From Leptospira biflexa serovar Patoc strain 'Patoc 1 (Paris)' (GTDB lineage: Bacteria > Spirochaetota > Leptospiria > Leptospirales > Leptospiraceae): a stretch of 64,000 nucleotides of DNA. A model generated the notes under the pieces. That model had not been told where the DNA came from and ran no database searches. It worked only from the letters and a program-made list of their open reading frames with translations. Positions within the stretch are counted from its first letter, which is position 1; every line of letters starts with the position of its first letter. Positions 1 to 9,880 of this stretch are shown here, piece after piece. The stretch spans positions 1,877,501-1,941,500 of the forward strand of contig NC_010602.1 of the NCBI RefSeq assembly GCF_000017685.1. Direction: 5' to 3'. The translations under genes were made by a program, and so were the position numbers.

Positions 1-939
1 GCCAAACGGCGGATCAAACGTTATGAAAAATATATCTTACATATCACAAGTTTAGTTCTCATAGGACTTGTGACTTTGTATATTCCCATGATGGTATTTG
101 ATAATCCAAACCATGCCTATTATTTATTTGGTTCTGCCATTGTCATCGCGGGAGCCTCCATCTTACTTTGGTTAGAACCCATCCGAATATGTATCCTTTC
201 CTTGCTTTATATTTCTGTTTTTATCCCATTACATTTAAATTACTCTCGGATCCAAGGATTTGATCGGTATTTCTTTTACCAAGATGTTCTTATCGTTTCC
301 TTTTTATTAGCCTTTGGAATCGTTGCCAATTTTCTTATCAACTACTGGCGTTTTGAAGAATACCGTGTGAAAGACAAACTTCATATAACAGTGGGTAAAC
401 TACTTCGTATCAACCAAAAGATTGAAGACTTGTCCCGAGTGGATTCCATGACGGAACTCTTTAACAGAAGGCATCTTCTAGAACAATTTGATTTGTACAA
501 AAAAAGATCACACCGAGAAGGATTTGTGATCGGACTTGTCATTTTGGATTTGGACAAATTAAAAACGATTAACGATCGTTATGGTCACAAACAAGGGGAC
601 CTTGCCATCCAAGCCTTTGCCAAAACCTTAAAGTCAAGGACAAGGATCACAGACATTGCGGCAAGGATTGGTGGGGATGAGTTTTGTTTGCTCGTCTCTC
701 CCATTGACAAGGAAGGACTTCACACCTTAACCGAATCCATTCGGGGAAAGATGGAAGAATTAAAAATCCCGATCTATAATGCTCCGAATGAATCTCTCAC
801 TCTCACTGTCTCTATCGGAGGAACCCTTTTCCATCCAGAAGACGATCCTAGTTTTGATGAACTCTACCATAAAATCGACACAGCCCTCTACACATCCAAA
901 AACGAAGGCAGAAACCGAATCACTTTACTGGAAATGTAA
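1..939 (+). CDS. Diguanylate cyclase (GGDEF), 5' truncated by window edge
   Basis: The reading frame is open from base 1, so the gene begins upstream of the window; the GTG at 70 is probably internal. The visible N-terminal part holds several hydrophobic segments (about the first 110 residues), so the enzyme is membrane bound. A short linker leads to a GGDEF domain with the intact signature GGDEF near bases 667-681. An RITD sequence five residues upstream of it matches the RxxD inhibitory I-site. The family joins two GTP into cyclic di-GMP, and the I-site suggests product feedback inhibition. No EAL domain follows. The gene ends about 100 bases before a strong hairpin terminator. The membrane part resembles no input domain I can name. 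Confidence 0.9.
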   Translation, partial: AKRRIKRYEKYILHITSLVLIGLVTLYIPMMVFDNPNHAYYLFGSAIVIAGASILLWLEPIRICILSLLYISVFIPLHLNYSRIQGFDRYFFYQDVLIVSFLLAFGIVANFLINYWRFEEYRVKDKLHITVGKLLRINQKIEDLSRVDSMTELFNRRHLLEQFDLYKKRSHREGFVIGLVILDLDKLKTINDRYGHKQGDLAIQAFAKTLKSRTRITDIAARIGGDEFCLLVSPIDKEGLHTLTESIRGKMEELKIPIYNAPNESLTLTVSIGGTLFHPEDDPSFDELYHKIDTALYTSKNEGRNRITLLEM

Positions 940-983
940 AAAAAAAGATCGACGGAATGTGGATTCAAAATCATACCAGTAAA

Positions 984-998
984 TGAGACTGATTCTCA
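984..998. promoter_or_regulatory. Fur-family-like 7-1-7 inverted repeat
   Basis: TGAGACT-G-ATTCTCA is an inverted repeat with 6 of 7 positions paired, the geometry used by Fur/PerR-family regulators. It lies between the diguanylate cyclase and a terminator, with no open reading frame starting just after it. It could be a chance palindrome or could control a very short transcript. Seen in sequence; function is inference. Confidence 0.25.
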
Positions 999-1035
999 GT
1001 TTATGTCCATTACGGATAAGGTGTAAAACTTACGA

Positions 1036-1065
1036 GATGGGGAGAACTCCCCCATCTTTTTTTTT
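1036..1065 (+). terminator. Rho-independent terminator after the GGDEF gene
   Basis: GATGGGG (1036-1042) pairs with CCCCATC (1050-1056) across a 7-base loop and is followed by nine T (1057-1065). This is a textbook intrinsic terminator for + strand transcription. The rest of the gap to 1185 shows nothing else I can support. Confidence 0.9.
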
Positions 1066-1185
1066 AAAACTAGCGAATCTTAGAAATGTTTTGTTTGTTT
1101 CGCTGCCGACTCGAAGAGAATCGAATGCGACCAGATTTCAGAATCCTTTTACGACTCTGTCATCACAACCGATCGATCAGTTAGT

Positions 1186-2289
1186 TTATACCAGCTCCAA
1201 ATTCGTTGGCACTTCTTCATAATTGAGATCACGGCGGACGGGTCGAAACCCACCTTCCTTAAGGAATTTTCTCGCTTCCTTCTCCGTTTTCAGTCCAAAT
1301 GAACGGAGGACATTTTCTTCAATCACAACAGAAGATATATCATCGGCTCCTGAATAGAGTGCCAGTTGTCCAACCCCTTTCCCTAGCACCATCACAGAAG
1401 TTTCAATGTGTTGGATATTATCGAGGAAAATTCGGCAGATCCCAAGCACCTTCAAATACTCATGTGTCGGAACAGGCCTCACTTTGAACCGTTTGGTTTG
1501 GGGTTGGAAGGTCCAAGGGATAAAAGACAAAAACCCACCGGTACGATCTTGTAAATCTCGCACCACCTGCAAGTGTTCCATCACTTCCTCTTCTGTTTCT
1601 TCCGATCCAAATACGATATTGGCAGAGCCTTTGAGTCCCACTTCGTGGCAGGTTTCCATGGCTCGAACCCACTCCGCCACCGTTGCTTTCTTCGGAGAGA
1701 TGATTTGGCGCATCCTTTCTGTGAGGATTTCTGCCCCGGCACCCGGGACTGAATCAAGTCCTGCTTCTTTTAAAATTTCTAAAACTTCACGGAGTGGTTT
1801 TCCTGTAATGGTCTCCAGGTTGATTACCTCTACCGGGGAAAAGGCTCGGATATGCATTTTAGGGTATTTGGCTTTTACGGTGCGAATCACGTCCAAATAA
1901 TAATCAAAAGGAAGCTCTGGATACACCCCTCCCTGTAAGAACATTTGGTCGGCCCCTTCTTCCATGGCATAGTCCATCTTTTGCAGGATGTCTTCTTTGG
2001 AGAGGACATATCCCTTCCCATTCCCAATTTCATCCATGAAGGAACAAAAACTACATTCAACATTACAATAATTGGTATAGTTCACCACCCGAAACATGGT
2101 GTAACTTGCCTCGGAATGAGGACGTATCTTCTCTCGGAGGAAACGTGCCACCATTTGGATTTTCAGAAAGTCTCCTTCTTTGTAGAGAAGGAGTCCCTCT
2201 TTTGGTGAGATGCGTTTGCCTTCCGTAGCCTTCAAAAGGACGGAATCGACTGGATCATTCGGGTTCAGGGAAAAGGAGGCTAAATTCAT
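1186..2289 (-). CDS. mqnC: Cyclic dehypoxanthine futalosine synthase MqnC
   Basis: This is a radical SAM enzyme of the futalosine route to menaquinone; MqnC cyclises dehypoxanthine futalosine. The cluster motif is CNVECSFC (CxxxCxxC), about 75 residues after the chosen start. The ISPKKAT and IPWTFQP segments and the [16 protein letters not shown] tail fit MqnC better than its relative MqnE. The frame extends upstream to an ATG at 2355, but the extra 22 residues are basic and atypical, and an AGG sits 7 bases before the ATG at 2289, so 2289 is preferred. It is divergent from a membrane Fe-S oxidoreductase that probably reduces menaquinone, which fits the pathway. MqnE is the main alternative. 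Confidence 0.85.
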   Translation of the reverse strand: MNLASFSLNPNDPVDSVLLKATEGKRISPKEGLLLYKEGDFLKIQMVARFLREKIRPHSEASYTMFRVVNYTNYCNVECSFCSFMDEIGNGKGYVLSKEDILQKMDYAMEEGADQMFLQGGVYPELPFDYYLDVIRTVKAKYPKMHIRAFSPVEVINLETITGKPLREVLEILKEAGLDSVPGAGAEILTERMRQIISPKKATVAEWVRAMETCHEVGLKGSANIVFGSEETEEEVMEHLQVVRDLQDRTGGFLSFIPWTFQPQTKRFKVRPVPTHEYLKVLGICRIFLDNIQHIETSVMVLGKGVGQLALYSGADDISSVVIEENVLRSFGLKTEKEARKFLKEGGFRPVRRDLNYEEVPTNLELV

Positions 2290-2411
2290 ATCTCTACCTA
2301 CTTGGACAGGAAATCTTCTGACATATCCCTGTAAAAACCGAATTTTCCTGGACATTCATTTTTCTATAGAAATCCTAGGAAATACCAAACACCTTAAGGG
2401 CATAAATATAA

Positions 2412-4514
2412 ATGGATATCGGAAGAATTCTCTTTCACCTATTATTCACAGCTTTTTTCGTCGTGGCAAACGTAGTGTTTGTCCGCGCTATCCTTTACAG
2501 GCTCGGATTGATCTTCAACGGTCGTCCTGCATTTTTTAACGAAGATGCAAAAAAGAACCTGAACATCGGATTCCGTTTAAAAAGTTTTTTGATAAACGTA
2601 ATCTTACAAAAAAAGAACTTCCGTGAACCTGTACGCGGGATCATGCACGCCTTTGTTTTTTATGGATTTATCGTCTATACGATCCATACAACAAGCCAAA
2701 TGATCGCGGGTGTCTTCGGTTATGCCATGGAAGACCCTTATCAATTTGCACTACCCAATTTTTTATTTGGGGAAACTGCAAACCATCTCTATGAACAAAC
2801 TGTTAACTATGTATCCATTTTAGTTTTAACTGGTCTCGGTTTTTTTGCTTGGAGACGTTGGATCCAAAAAGCAAAAGGTTTGGACGTTCACTCACCTGCT
2901 TCTGCCATTGTGATCAGTATGATTGCAACGCTTATGGTGACCACCTTACTTGGGAATGGTGCTAAGACTGTTGCGGCAACTTACTACACACATGCAGGTT
3001 TCATCGATGGTGCCATCGGAAGTCTTTGGGAATCAATCGGAGTAGCAAACTCTTCTGCGGATATCGTTTTCCAAATCATGTGGTGGGGCCATATCATCAC
3101 TGTTTTCTCTTTTATGTTGTATGTTCCTACATCCAAACATGCTCACTTGATCTTTGCTCCATTTAACTACTTCCTTGCCACTGACACTCCCAAAGGACAG
3201 TTATCGAAACTCAATTTGGATGATGAAAATGCAGTTTGGGGATCCAACCGTGTGGAAGATTTCCCTTGGCCAAACCTACTCGATGGAATGTCTTGCATTG
3301 AATGCGGACGTTGCCAAGTGGAGTGCCCTGCCAACAGAACGGGTAAAGTATTAAATCCAAAAGCTATCATTGTCGAACTCAAACACCAAATGTTAGAGAA
3401 AATGCCTGAGGTTGCTTCCGCTCGTGCTGGCAAAACTCCAGAAGAAGCGGCAGAAGCAGTTGCGGCTCTTGACACAGGTGTCATCAACTCTCATGAAGGC
3501 CTTAGCGAAGAAGCACTTTGGGGATGTACCACTTGTTATGCGTGCGTTGAAGCATGCCCTGTTGGAAACAACCAAGTAAACGCCATCATTGAGATGCGCC
3601 GTCACTTAGTCCTTGCTGAATCCAAAATGAGTCCAGAACTCCAAAAAGCCTTCACCAACATGGAAAACAATTCTAACCCATGGGGAGTTGGTGCACACAC
3701 AAGAGCAGACTGGGCAGATGGCTTAAACGTAAAAGTACTCTCAGAAGCAGAAGACAAAAACGTAGATGTTCTCTATTGGGTAGGTTGTGCTGGTGCTTTT
3801 GATGAAAGAAATAAAAAGATCTCTCGTGACTTTGTCAAAATCATGCAAAAAGCAGATGTGAACTTTGGTATCCTTGGAACTGAAGAAGGATGTTCGGGAG
3901 ACTCGGCTCGCCGTGGTGGTAACGAATACCTATACCAAACATTAGCACAAACAAACGTAGACACAATCAACGGTTACGGAATCAAAAAGATCGTAACCGC
4001 TTGTCCACATTGTTACAACACGATCAAAAACGAATATCCACAATTTGGTGGGAACTTCGAAGTCATCCACCACTCGGAATACATCAACCAACTATCCAAA
4101 GATGGAAAAATCGATGTAAAAGTGGCCGATGATGCCAAAACTGGAAAGTATACGTATCACGACTCTTGTTACATCGGTCGTTATAACAACAATTACGACA
4201 ACCCTCGTGATGTTGTGAAAAAGGTATCTGGTGGTAAAATAGAAGAAGCAGTCGACCATCACTCCAAAGGACTTTGTTGTGGTGCAGGTGGTGCGCAGTA
4301 CTGGATGGAAGAACATGTAGATGAGTCCAACCCAGAAAGTATGCGTGTGAATAGCAAACGTACAGGACAACTCCTCGATACAGGTGCCACAACCATTGCT
4401 ACAGCCTGCCCATTCTGTATCACAATGATCACAGACGGAGTCAAAGCTGCGGAAAAAATTGACTCTGTCAAAGTAAAAGACATTGCAGAACTTGTAGCCG
4501 AAAATATCGACTAA
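2412..4514 (+). CDS. Membrane-bound Fe-S oxidoreductase with two CCG domains (EtfD / ETF:menaquinone oxidoreductase type)
   Basis: 700 residues. About five hydrophobic segments lie in residues 1-260, resembling the cytochrome b-like membrane part of nitrate and heterodisulfide reductases. Two [4Fe-4S] motifs follow, CIECGRCQVECP (about 295) and CTTCYACVEACP (about 372). The C-terminal half has two cysteine-rich CCG domains; the second has CCGAGG near 622 and CPFC after it, the first CPHC near 531 and a GCSG variant in place of CCG. This architecture is that of EtfD-like proteins, which pass electrons from electron-transfer flavoprotein in fatty acid oxidation to menaquinone. Leptospira grow on long-chain fatty acids, which suits this role. 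No etfAB gene is visible here, so the partner is inferred. Confidence 0.8.
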   Translation: MDIGRILFHLLFTAFFVVANVVFVRAILYRLGLIFNGRPAFFNEDAKKNLNIGFRLKSFLINVILQKKNFREPVRGIMHAFVFYGFIVYTIHTTSQMIAGVFGYAMEDPYQFALPNFLFGETANHLYEQTVNYVSILVLTGLGFFAWRRWIQKAKGLDVHSPASAIVISMIATLMVTTLLGNGAKTVAATYYTHAGFIDGAIGSLWESIGVANSSADIVFQIMWWGHIITVFSFMLYVPTSKHAHLIFAPFNYFLATDTPKGQLSKLNLDDENAVWGSNRVEDFPWPNLLDGMSCIECGRCQVECPANRTGKVLNPKAIIVELKHQMLEKMPEVASARAGKTPEEAAEAVAALDTGVINSHEGLSEEALWGCTTCYACVEACPVGNNQVNAIIEMRRHLVLAESKMSPELQKAFTNMENNSNPWGVGAHTRADWADGLNVKVLSEAEDKNVDVLYWVGCAGAFDERNKKISRDFVKIMQKADVNFGILGTEEGCSGDSARRGGNEYLYQTLAQTNVDTINGYGIKKIVTACPHCYNTIKNEYPQFGGNFEVIHHSEYINQLSKDGKIDVKVADDAKTGKYTYHDSCYIGRYNNNYDNPRDVVKKVSGGKIEEAVDHHSKGLCCGAGGAQYWMEEHVDESNPESMRVNSKRTGQLLDTGATTIATACPFCITMITDGVKAAEKIDSVKVKDIAELVAENID

Positions 4515-4532
4515 CAAGATCATAGGGGAAAT

Positions 4533-5453
4533 ATGAGATTCGCAGATTTCCCCTATCTAATTTCCACATTCAGTCCCAGGAAGGAAACCGTATGGAATTC
4601 TTTTTGGGACTTTTGTTGTACGCATACGAAAGCGTTTGGCCAAAAACTGCCAAAACTCCAAAGATTGTTTCTCGTAAACTTACTTTTGTTTGTTTTCGTT
4701 TTTGGAATTCCAGCCGAATCTAAAAAACAAACCTTCCAGCCTAACCCAGATGATGGGATCACCATTATTGTGGAAAAAGGACAAACCTTAAGCATTATTT
4801 CCAAAACCTATTTGGATGATCCGAGGAAATGGAAGGAACTTCTGAAATCCAACCAAATCGACAATCCCAATCTCATCATCCCAGGCATGAAACTATGGAT
4901 CCCAAAAAGTTTAGGGAAAAAACCTCTCGCCGACTTACAACGGTTCACCGGCACAACTGAAGTTTTAAAAATTTCTCAAAAACAAAATGATTGGGCCAAA
5001 GGAAATATTGGCGAAGGACTGTATGCGAAGGATGAGGTACGAACCTTAAAAGAATCGGAAGCACAATTTGTTTTTCAATCGGGGTCTCGATTTGAAATCA
5101 CAGAAAATAGCCATGTAATTATGGAACGCGGAAAAACTGATTCGGAACCAGATGAAGTATTTTTACGACAAGGACGCATTCGCTCCCTCATTCCTAAATC
5201 AAAATCACCTAACCAAAAAATGTTTTTATTAAAAACAGAATCGGCTGAGTCTGTTGTCAAAGGAACTGATTTTATAACGGAAGTGGATACTGCGGGAAAT
5301 ACAACTTTAAGTTGTTATGAAGGAAGTGTTGCGGTATCGGCAGAAAAAGTAACCGTACTCGTCAACCAAGGCTTTGCCACCTATGTTGAAAAAGGAAAGG
5401 CACCTTTAAAACCATTCCCTGTTCCAAACCCTCCCATCCCAAACAACCAATGA
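4533..5453 (+). CDS. LysM and FecR-domain secreted protein
   Basis: 306 residues. A hydrophobic segment (about 44-60) is followed by a LysM peptidoglycan-binding domain (about 75-125, ending LIIPGMKLWIP) and then a FecR-like beta domain (about 140-290). It is probably exported and held at the cell wall. AGGGGA lies 3 bases before the ATG at 4533, but the first 43 residues look unlike a signal peptide. A TTG at 4665 would give a short conventional leader, and an ATG at 4592 in another frame has a better ribosome site, so the start is unsettled. The stop overlaps the next gene by 4 bases, so the two are co-translated. FecR domains usually sit in envelope signalling proteins; the function here is unknown. 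Confidence 0.75.
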   Translation: MRFADFPYLISTFSPRKETVWNSFWDFCCTHTKAFGQKLPKLQRLFLVNLLLFVFVFGIPAESKKQTFQPNPDDGITIIVEKGQTLSIISKTYLDDPRKWKELLKSNQIDNPNLIIPGMKLWIPKSLGKKPLADLQRFTGTTEVLKISQKQNDWAKGNIGEGLYAKDEVRTLKESEAQFVFQSGSRFEITENSHVIMERGKTDSEPDEVFLRQGRIRSLIPKSKSPNQKMFLLKTESAESVVKGTDFITEVDTAGNTTLSCYEGSVAVSAEKVTVLVNQGFATYVEKGKAPLKPFPVPNPPIPNNQ

Positions 5454-6376
5454 CGTTACAAAACATTCCAATTCAGTTTGTTTTTTTCTCTATTTTTCTT
5501 TTTTGGTTTTGGAATCCTCTTTTCGCCAAACAAATCCAATTTGCACTGGTTCCTGATAGAGAAGATATCATCCAATATGAAATTGAACTATGGAAATCAG
5601 ATGTTTTGGAATTGGAAATTCCCTTTCGTGTTTTATCGAACCCAGGACAGGTCAATTTATTCATTCCAGATGGATATGAATACTTTCGGATTCGTGCCGT
5701 TGCCAAACGAAAGGTAAGAGGGTATTGGACTGAACTTTACGAAGTGAATCAATTTGGTAAAAAGAAAAAACCAAAAGAAACACCCATCGTCAAAATTCCG
5801 GTCAAAACGGATGTCCTCGTCCCGATCCTGACCAAAGAAGGAAATTCTGAATTATTTTTAACAACGAGTCAAATTGTAATCGTTCCCGTCTCGATTGGGA
5901 AACATTTTAAAATCCAATATCGTATCAATTCAGGACCATGGCAAAAGTCTACCTCTCCAGAACTGAATTTTTTAAAGGATGGCAGTTACCGCTTAGAATA
6001 CAAAGTTACAAATGAATTGGGTGTCTCTGACGGGATGCAAGTTTGGGAATTCAAAGTGGATTCTACTCCTCCAGAAACCTCTATCAATTTTTTACATCCA
6101 ACGTTTCAAAAAAATGGTAAGTCCTTTATCTCAAATCAAAATCCAATCCAAATTTTCGCAATCGATAGCGGATCTGGAATCAATTCCATACGATACCGAA
6201 TGACCTGCAATGGAGCACAAAGCAGTGACTATATGGTTTGGAATGAGACATCTTGGAAGGAAATCCTTTCCAGTTGTCAAAAGGATTTACTATTGGAATT
6301 TAGTGCCATTGATCGTTTAGGCAACGAAGAAATCCCCAAAAAAATATACATTCAAAAATCGACCAAAGGCGAGTGA
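5450..6376 (+). CDS. Secreted protein with Ig-like / OmpL47-like domain, unknown function
   Basis: 308 residues. A clear signal peptide (1-25, ending NPLFAK) precedes beta-rich sequence. Residues from about 130 to the end look like two Ig-type folds of the kind in Leptospira surface proteins: a segment ending in a VDSTPPETS linker, then an AIDSGSGI turn and a closing DRLGN turn. No catalytic motif is visible. The start overlaps the LysM/FecR gene (ATGA) and the stop directly abuts the SpoIIE phosphatase, so the three form one operon. I infer an extracytoplasmic binding or sensing role alongside the membrane phosphatase; this is not shown by the sequence. Confidence 0.65.
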   Translation: MTLQNIPIQFVFFSIFLFWFWNPLFAKQIQFALVPDREDIIQYEIELWKSDVLELEIPFRVLSNPGQVNLFIPDGYEYFRIRAVAKRKVRGYWTELYEVNQFGKKKKPKETPIVKIPVKTDVLVPILTKEGNSELFLTTSQIVIVPVSIGKHFKIQYRINSGPWQKSTSPELNFLKDGSYRLEYKVTNELGVSDGMQVWEFKVDSTPPETSINFLHPTFQKNGKSFISNQNPIQIFAIDSGSGINSIRYRMTCNGAQSSDYMVWNETSWKEILSSCQKDLLLEFSAIDRLGNEEIPKKIYIQKSTKGE

Positions 6377-8290
6377 ATGAAAACGTTCTTAGATAAAGGT
6401 CGAAATGTTTATTCGAATTTTATCTATGTCATTCGAACCAAATCGTTTTACAAACTATTTTTATCATTAGTTTTATTTATCATCTTACCGTATTCCATCA
6501 TCGCAGGAAGGATGATTTATTTTGAATATGATAACGCCTTGGATTGGAACCAAAGATTCCAACTCATCAGAATCCAACTCCTAGCCATCGACATTGAAAA
6601 TCAAATCCAAGACCAGCTGCAGAAAGAATTCACTAATCCAAAGAACAAATTGGAATCAAAAAAAAATTCAGATGAAATTAGAACATTTTGTAAACTAGAC
6701 TCATCTGATTCAAAACAAGAAGTTTTTTTTCAAATGGTTCGTTGTCATTTTTCAGAAGAAGAACAATCTTATTTTCTTCTTTCAGATGGAAATGGATATC
6801 GAATATATCCAAGTACTTTCATTGAAGAAGCACTTCTAGACTCCCCTTTCAGTGATCCAAATGAAGGCCTTTTTTTATTAAATTCAAAAGGTGATTTTGG
6901 TATTTCAGGTTTTATTGAAGATGATTTTTTAGTATCTGAGGAATGGAAAGAAAAAACAAAGTCTTCTCTCCAAACAAATTCAAATTTACCAACCTTAAAA
7001 GAGGTTAGGAAGGATGACTTGGGATTTTTTCTTGTGGGAGTTCCACTTTATGGATTGCCGATTCACTTATTTGTGGTGAGTCCCATTAATTTAGTATTAC
7101 AACCAATTCTCTCTACTTTAAAAACAAACCTAACTACGTTATCTGGAATCCTTTTGTTTACATTTTTCATCTCATTCTTTATCTCTTTAAAAGAAATTGA
7201 ATCAAAACAAAAATTAAAATTAATTCTAAAAGAATTCCCTCATGCTGCCATTTTGTATGATTCAACTGGGAATGTTCTTTTAGAAAATCCCCATATAGAA
7301 CCGACGATCCAATTGAAAGATGTTTTTATATACCAAGACTCATTCGTTTTGTGGTTAAAAAAGGAAGTATTAGTATTTTTGAAAGAAATCAAAGACCAAA
7401 AAATGGAACAACAACAGCTTCGGAAAGAAGAACTGGAAGTGTTTACAAATAATGGAGAGAATCTTCTATTAGAAATCACATATCAAATTTGGTACTTAGA
7501 ACAAGACCACCAATCTGCAAGCGGAGCCTTAATTCTAGTTCAGGATGTAACTAAAAAACGTCTCGAGTTTGAAAAAGAGATGGATTACGCAAGAGACTTA
7601 CAAAAAAAATACCTCCCTTCACGGATTCAAATTTTTCCAAAATTAGATTATGAGATCCTCTATCGGCCACTCATCCAAGTGGGTGGTGATTATTATGATT
7701 ATATCGATTTAGGGAACAATCGTTATATTTTTGCATTAGGTGATGTCATTGGTCATGGAGTGAAAGCTGCAATGATGATGACTGTCTTAAAAGTATTATT
7801 CCACCAAATTGCAAAAACAGAACCAGATCCTAGTCAAATTCTATTAAAAATGAACGAGGGTATCGCTACCCATTTTCCTGATCCTTATGCCTTTGTACCG
7901 TTTTTGTTTCTGTTGTTTGATATAAATCAAAATTTTGTTTATTATGGCAATGCGGGCCACCCTGGAATGGTTCATTTTTCCAAAAATGGTCCCGAGTGTT
8001 ATGAAAAACTAAACCCGATGTTTGGAATGTTACCTAAGTTTTCACCCAAGGTTTTAGAATTTCCAATCACAAAAGGAGATCGATTCTATTTGTTTACGGA
8101 TGGACTAAAAGATGTTGAAAATTTTAAACAAGAGAAACTCTGGGAAAATGAATTAATGGGGTTTTTCCATACCATGGAAAATAATCATATGTCTTTCATA
8201 AAACAAGAATTAGATTCCAAGATCAGATCTTTTTCAGAAGGAAAGGACCTATTAGATGACATCACTTGGATTGGTATTGATATCATTTAA
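6377..8290 (+). CDS. Membrane-anchored SpoIIE/RsbU-type serine phosphatase with PAS-like domain
   Basis: 637 residues. Transmembrane helices at about 24-46 and 245-272 enclose a periplasmic domain of roughly 200 residues. A PAS-like cytoplasmic segment (about 285-395) and a PP2C-type SpoIIE domain follow. Metal-binding motifs are intact: GGDYYD, GDVIGHG, TDG and DDIT. Proteins of this class dephosphorylate anti-sigma factor antagonists in partner-switching cascades; the target is not encoded nearby. The ATG immediately follows the TGA of the Ig-like gene, so the phosphatase is the last member of a LysM/FecR, Ig-like, SpoIIE operon. It converges on prfC with no intervening base. Confidence 0.88.
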   Translation: MKTFLDKGRNVYSNFIYVIRTKSFYKLFLSLVLFIILPYSIIAGRMIYFEYDNALDWNQRFQLIRIQLLAIDIENQIQDQLQKEFTNPKNKLESKKNSDEIRTFCKLDSSDSKQEVFFQMVRCHFSEEEQSYFLLSDGNGYRIYPSTFIEEALLDSPFSDPNEGLFLLNSKGDFGISGFIEDDFLVSEEWKEKTKSSLQTNSNLPTLKEVRKDDLGFFLVGVPLYGLPIHLFVVSPINLVLQPILSTLKTNLTTLSGILLFTFFISFFISLKEIESKQKLKLILKEFPHAAILYDSTGNVLLENPHIEPTIQLKDVFIYQDSFVLWLKKEVLVFLKEIKDQKMEQQQLRKEELEVFTNNGENLLLEITYQIWYLEQDHQSASGALILVQDVTKKRLEFEKEMDYARDLQKKYLPSRIQIFPKLDYEILYRPLIQVGGDYYDYIDLGNNRYIFALGDVIGHGVKAAMMMTVLKVLFHQIAKTEPDPSQILLKMNEGIATHFPDPYAFVPFLFLLFDINQNFVYYGNAGHPGMVHFSKNGPECYEKLNPMFGMLPKFSPKVLEFPITKGDRFYLFTDGLKDVENFKQEKLWENELMGFFHTMENNHMSFIKQELDSKIRSFSEGKDLLDDITWIGIDII

Positions 8291-9880
8291 TCATTCTTCC
8301 AAGGGAGGATTGTCTAAAAGTTCAATTCCTTCATTGTTTTTATGAAAATAATTCATATCCCATTCTGTATCAAATAACAGAGCCATATTTCCAAACAAAT
8401 CTTCTACTAAATTTGCATTGGATGGAATTTTACTTCGATCTTCTTTTTTCACCCATCTGGAAATTCCATACGGTAAAATATGAATGGAAGTGTCGGCTCC
8501 ATATTCATCCTTTAATCGCCTTTGGAAGACCTCAAATTGTAATTTGCCCATGGCACCAATGATAGGGACACCACCGCCTATTGTACGTGAGGTGAAGAGA
8601 TGCAAAATTCCTTCTTCTGCCAATTGGTCTAAACCTTTTTTAAACGATTTTAATTGTAAGGTGTCCTTACAAGAAATGGTCGCAAATAACTCAGGAGCAA
8701 AACTCGGAAGTGGACGTAATGGAGGAGTATTTCCAGTAGAAAGTACATCACCAATTTTATAGGTCCCAGGATTCACAAGACCGATAATGTCTCCAGGATA
8801 GGCTAAATCGACTGTGTTTCGGTCTTGTCCAAAAAAAGCAAAACTCGAAGACAGTTTCACAGGTTTATCCAAACGGTTGTGGTTTACATTCAAACCTCTT
8901 TCAAACACGCCAGAACAAATTCGTAAAAAAGCAATTCGATCACGATGGGCTTTGTTCATATTGGCTTGCACCTTAAAAACAAATGCACTGAAAGGGGAAT
9001 TCACTGGATCTAAATAGTTTCCATCACGGAGTGGAATGTGGTCTGGACCTGGGGCAAGTTCCAAAAATTTATTTAAAAACAATTCGATTCCGAAGTTATT
9101 TACCGCCGAACCGAAGTATACGGGAGTTTCTTTGCCTAATAAAAAGGAATTTTTATCTACTTGTCCAATTCCATTTTCCACCAAATCAATTTGTTCACGG
9201 AATGCCTTTACAATTTCCTCATCAAACTGATCGTCAAGACTTGTATCATTGGGACCTGCCATTCGAAAGCCCGCTTTTTGTTTGCCTCCAGGAGTCCGAT
9301 CAAATAGATACAATTGTTGGTCTCTTAAATCATAAACTCCCTTAAAATCAAATCCTGTTCCCAAAGGCCAAACATCAGGAACGGCTTTGATGCCCAAAAC
9401 TTTTTCGATTTCATCCAAGAGCGCATACAAATCTTTTGTCGGACGATCCATTTTATTGATAAAAGTGATGATGGGAATCCCACGATCCCGACAAACTCGG
9501 AATAATTTGATGGTTTGTGGTTCCACTCCTTTTCCAGCATCTAACACCATGACGGCGGTATCTGCCGCCATCAAAGTTCTGTAGGTGTCTTCCGAAAAGT
9601 CTTCGTGGCCTGGAGTGTCGAGTAAATTGAGGATATGGTTTTTATATTCAAATTGTAAGGCAGCAGATGTGATGGAAATCCCTCTTTCCTTCTCCATCGC
9701 CATCCAATCAGAGGTAGCGGATTTCCCTTCTTTTTTGGCTTTCACGGCCCCTGCCAGTTGGATGGCACCTCCGTAGAGGAGTAATTTTTCAGTCAGGGTG
9801 GTTTTCCCGGCATCCGGGTGCGCAATGATTGCGAATGTTTTCCTGCGATTGACTTCTTTTTCTATGATTTCAGGGGACAT
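8291..9880 (-). CDS. prfC: Peptide chain release factor 3
   Basis: 529 residues, the usual length. It is a translational GTPase with the P-loop AHPDAGKTTLTEK, the switch-II DTPGHEDFSEDTYRTL and the NKMD base-recognition motif. RF3 recycles RF1/RF2 from the ribosome after termination. The DTPGHEDFSED variant and the overall length distinguish it from EF-G and LepA. Its stop abuts that of the SpoIIE gene on the other strand. About 130 bases separate its start from the divergent gene at 10009; I see no clear operator there. Confidence 0.95.
   Translation of the reverse strand: MSPEIIEKEVNRRKTFAIIAHPDAGKTTLTEKLLLYGGAIQLAGAVKAKKEGKSATSDWMAMEKERGISITSAALQFEYKNHILNLLDTPGHEDFSEDTYRTLMAADTAVMVLDAGKGVEPQTIKLFRVCRDRGIPIITFINKMDRPTKDLYALLDEIEKVLGIKAVPDVWPLGTGFDFKGVYDLRDQQLYLFDRTPGGKQKAGFRMAGPNDTSLDDQFDEEIVKAFREQIDLVENGIGQVDKNSFLLGKETPVYFGSAVNNFGIELFLNKFLELAPGPDHIPLRDGNYLDPVNSPFSAFVFKVQANMNKAHRDRIAFLRICSGVFERGLNVNHNRLDKPVKLSSSFAFFGQDRNTVDLAYPGDIIGLVNPGTYKIGDVLSTGNTPPLRPLPSFAPELFATISCKDTLQLKSFKKGLDQLAEEGILHLFTSRTIGGGVPIIGAMGKLQFEVFQRRLKDEYGADTSIHILPYGISRWVKKEDRSKIPSNANLVEDLFGNMALLFDTEWDMNYFHKNNEGIELLDNPPLEE

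Noticed and set aside
4084..4523. Minus-strand open frames antisense to the Fe-S oxidoreductase
   Set aside because: They are shadows of the well-supported 700-residue gene and show no protein motif or ribosome site.
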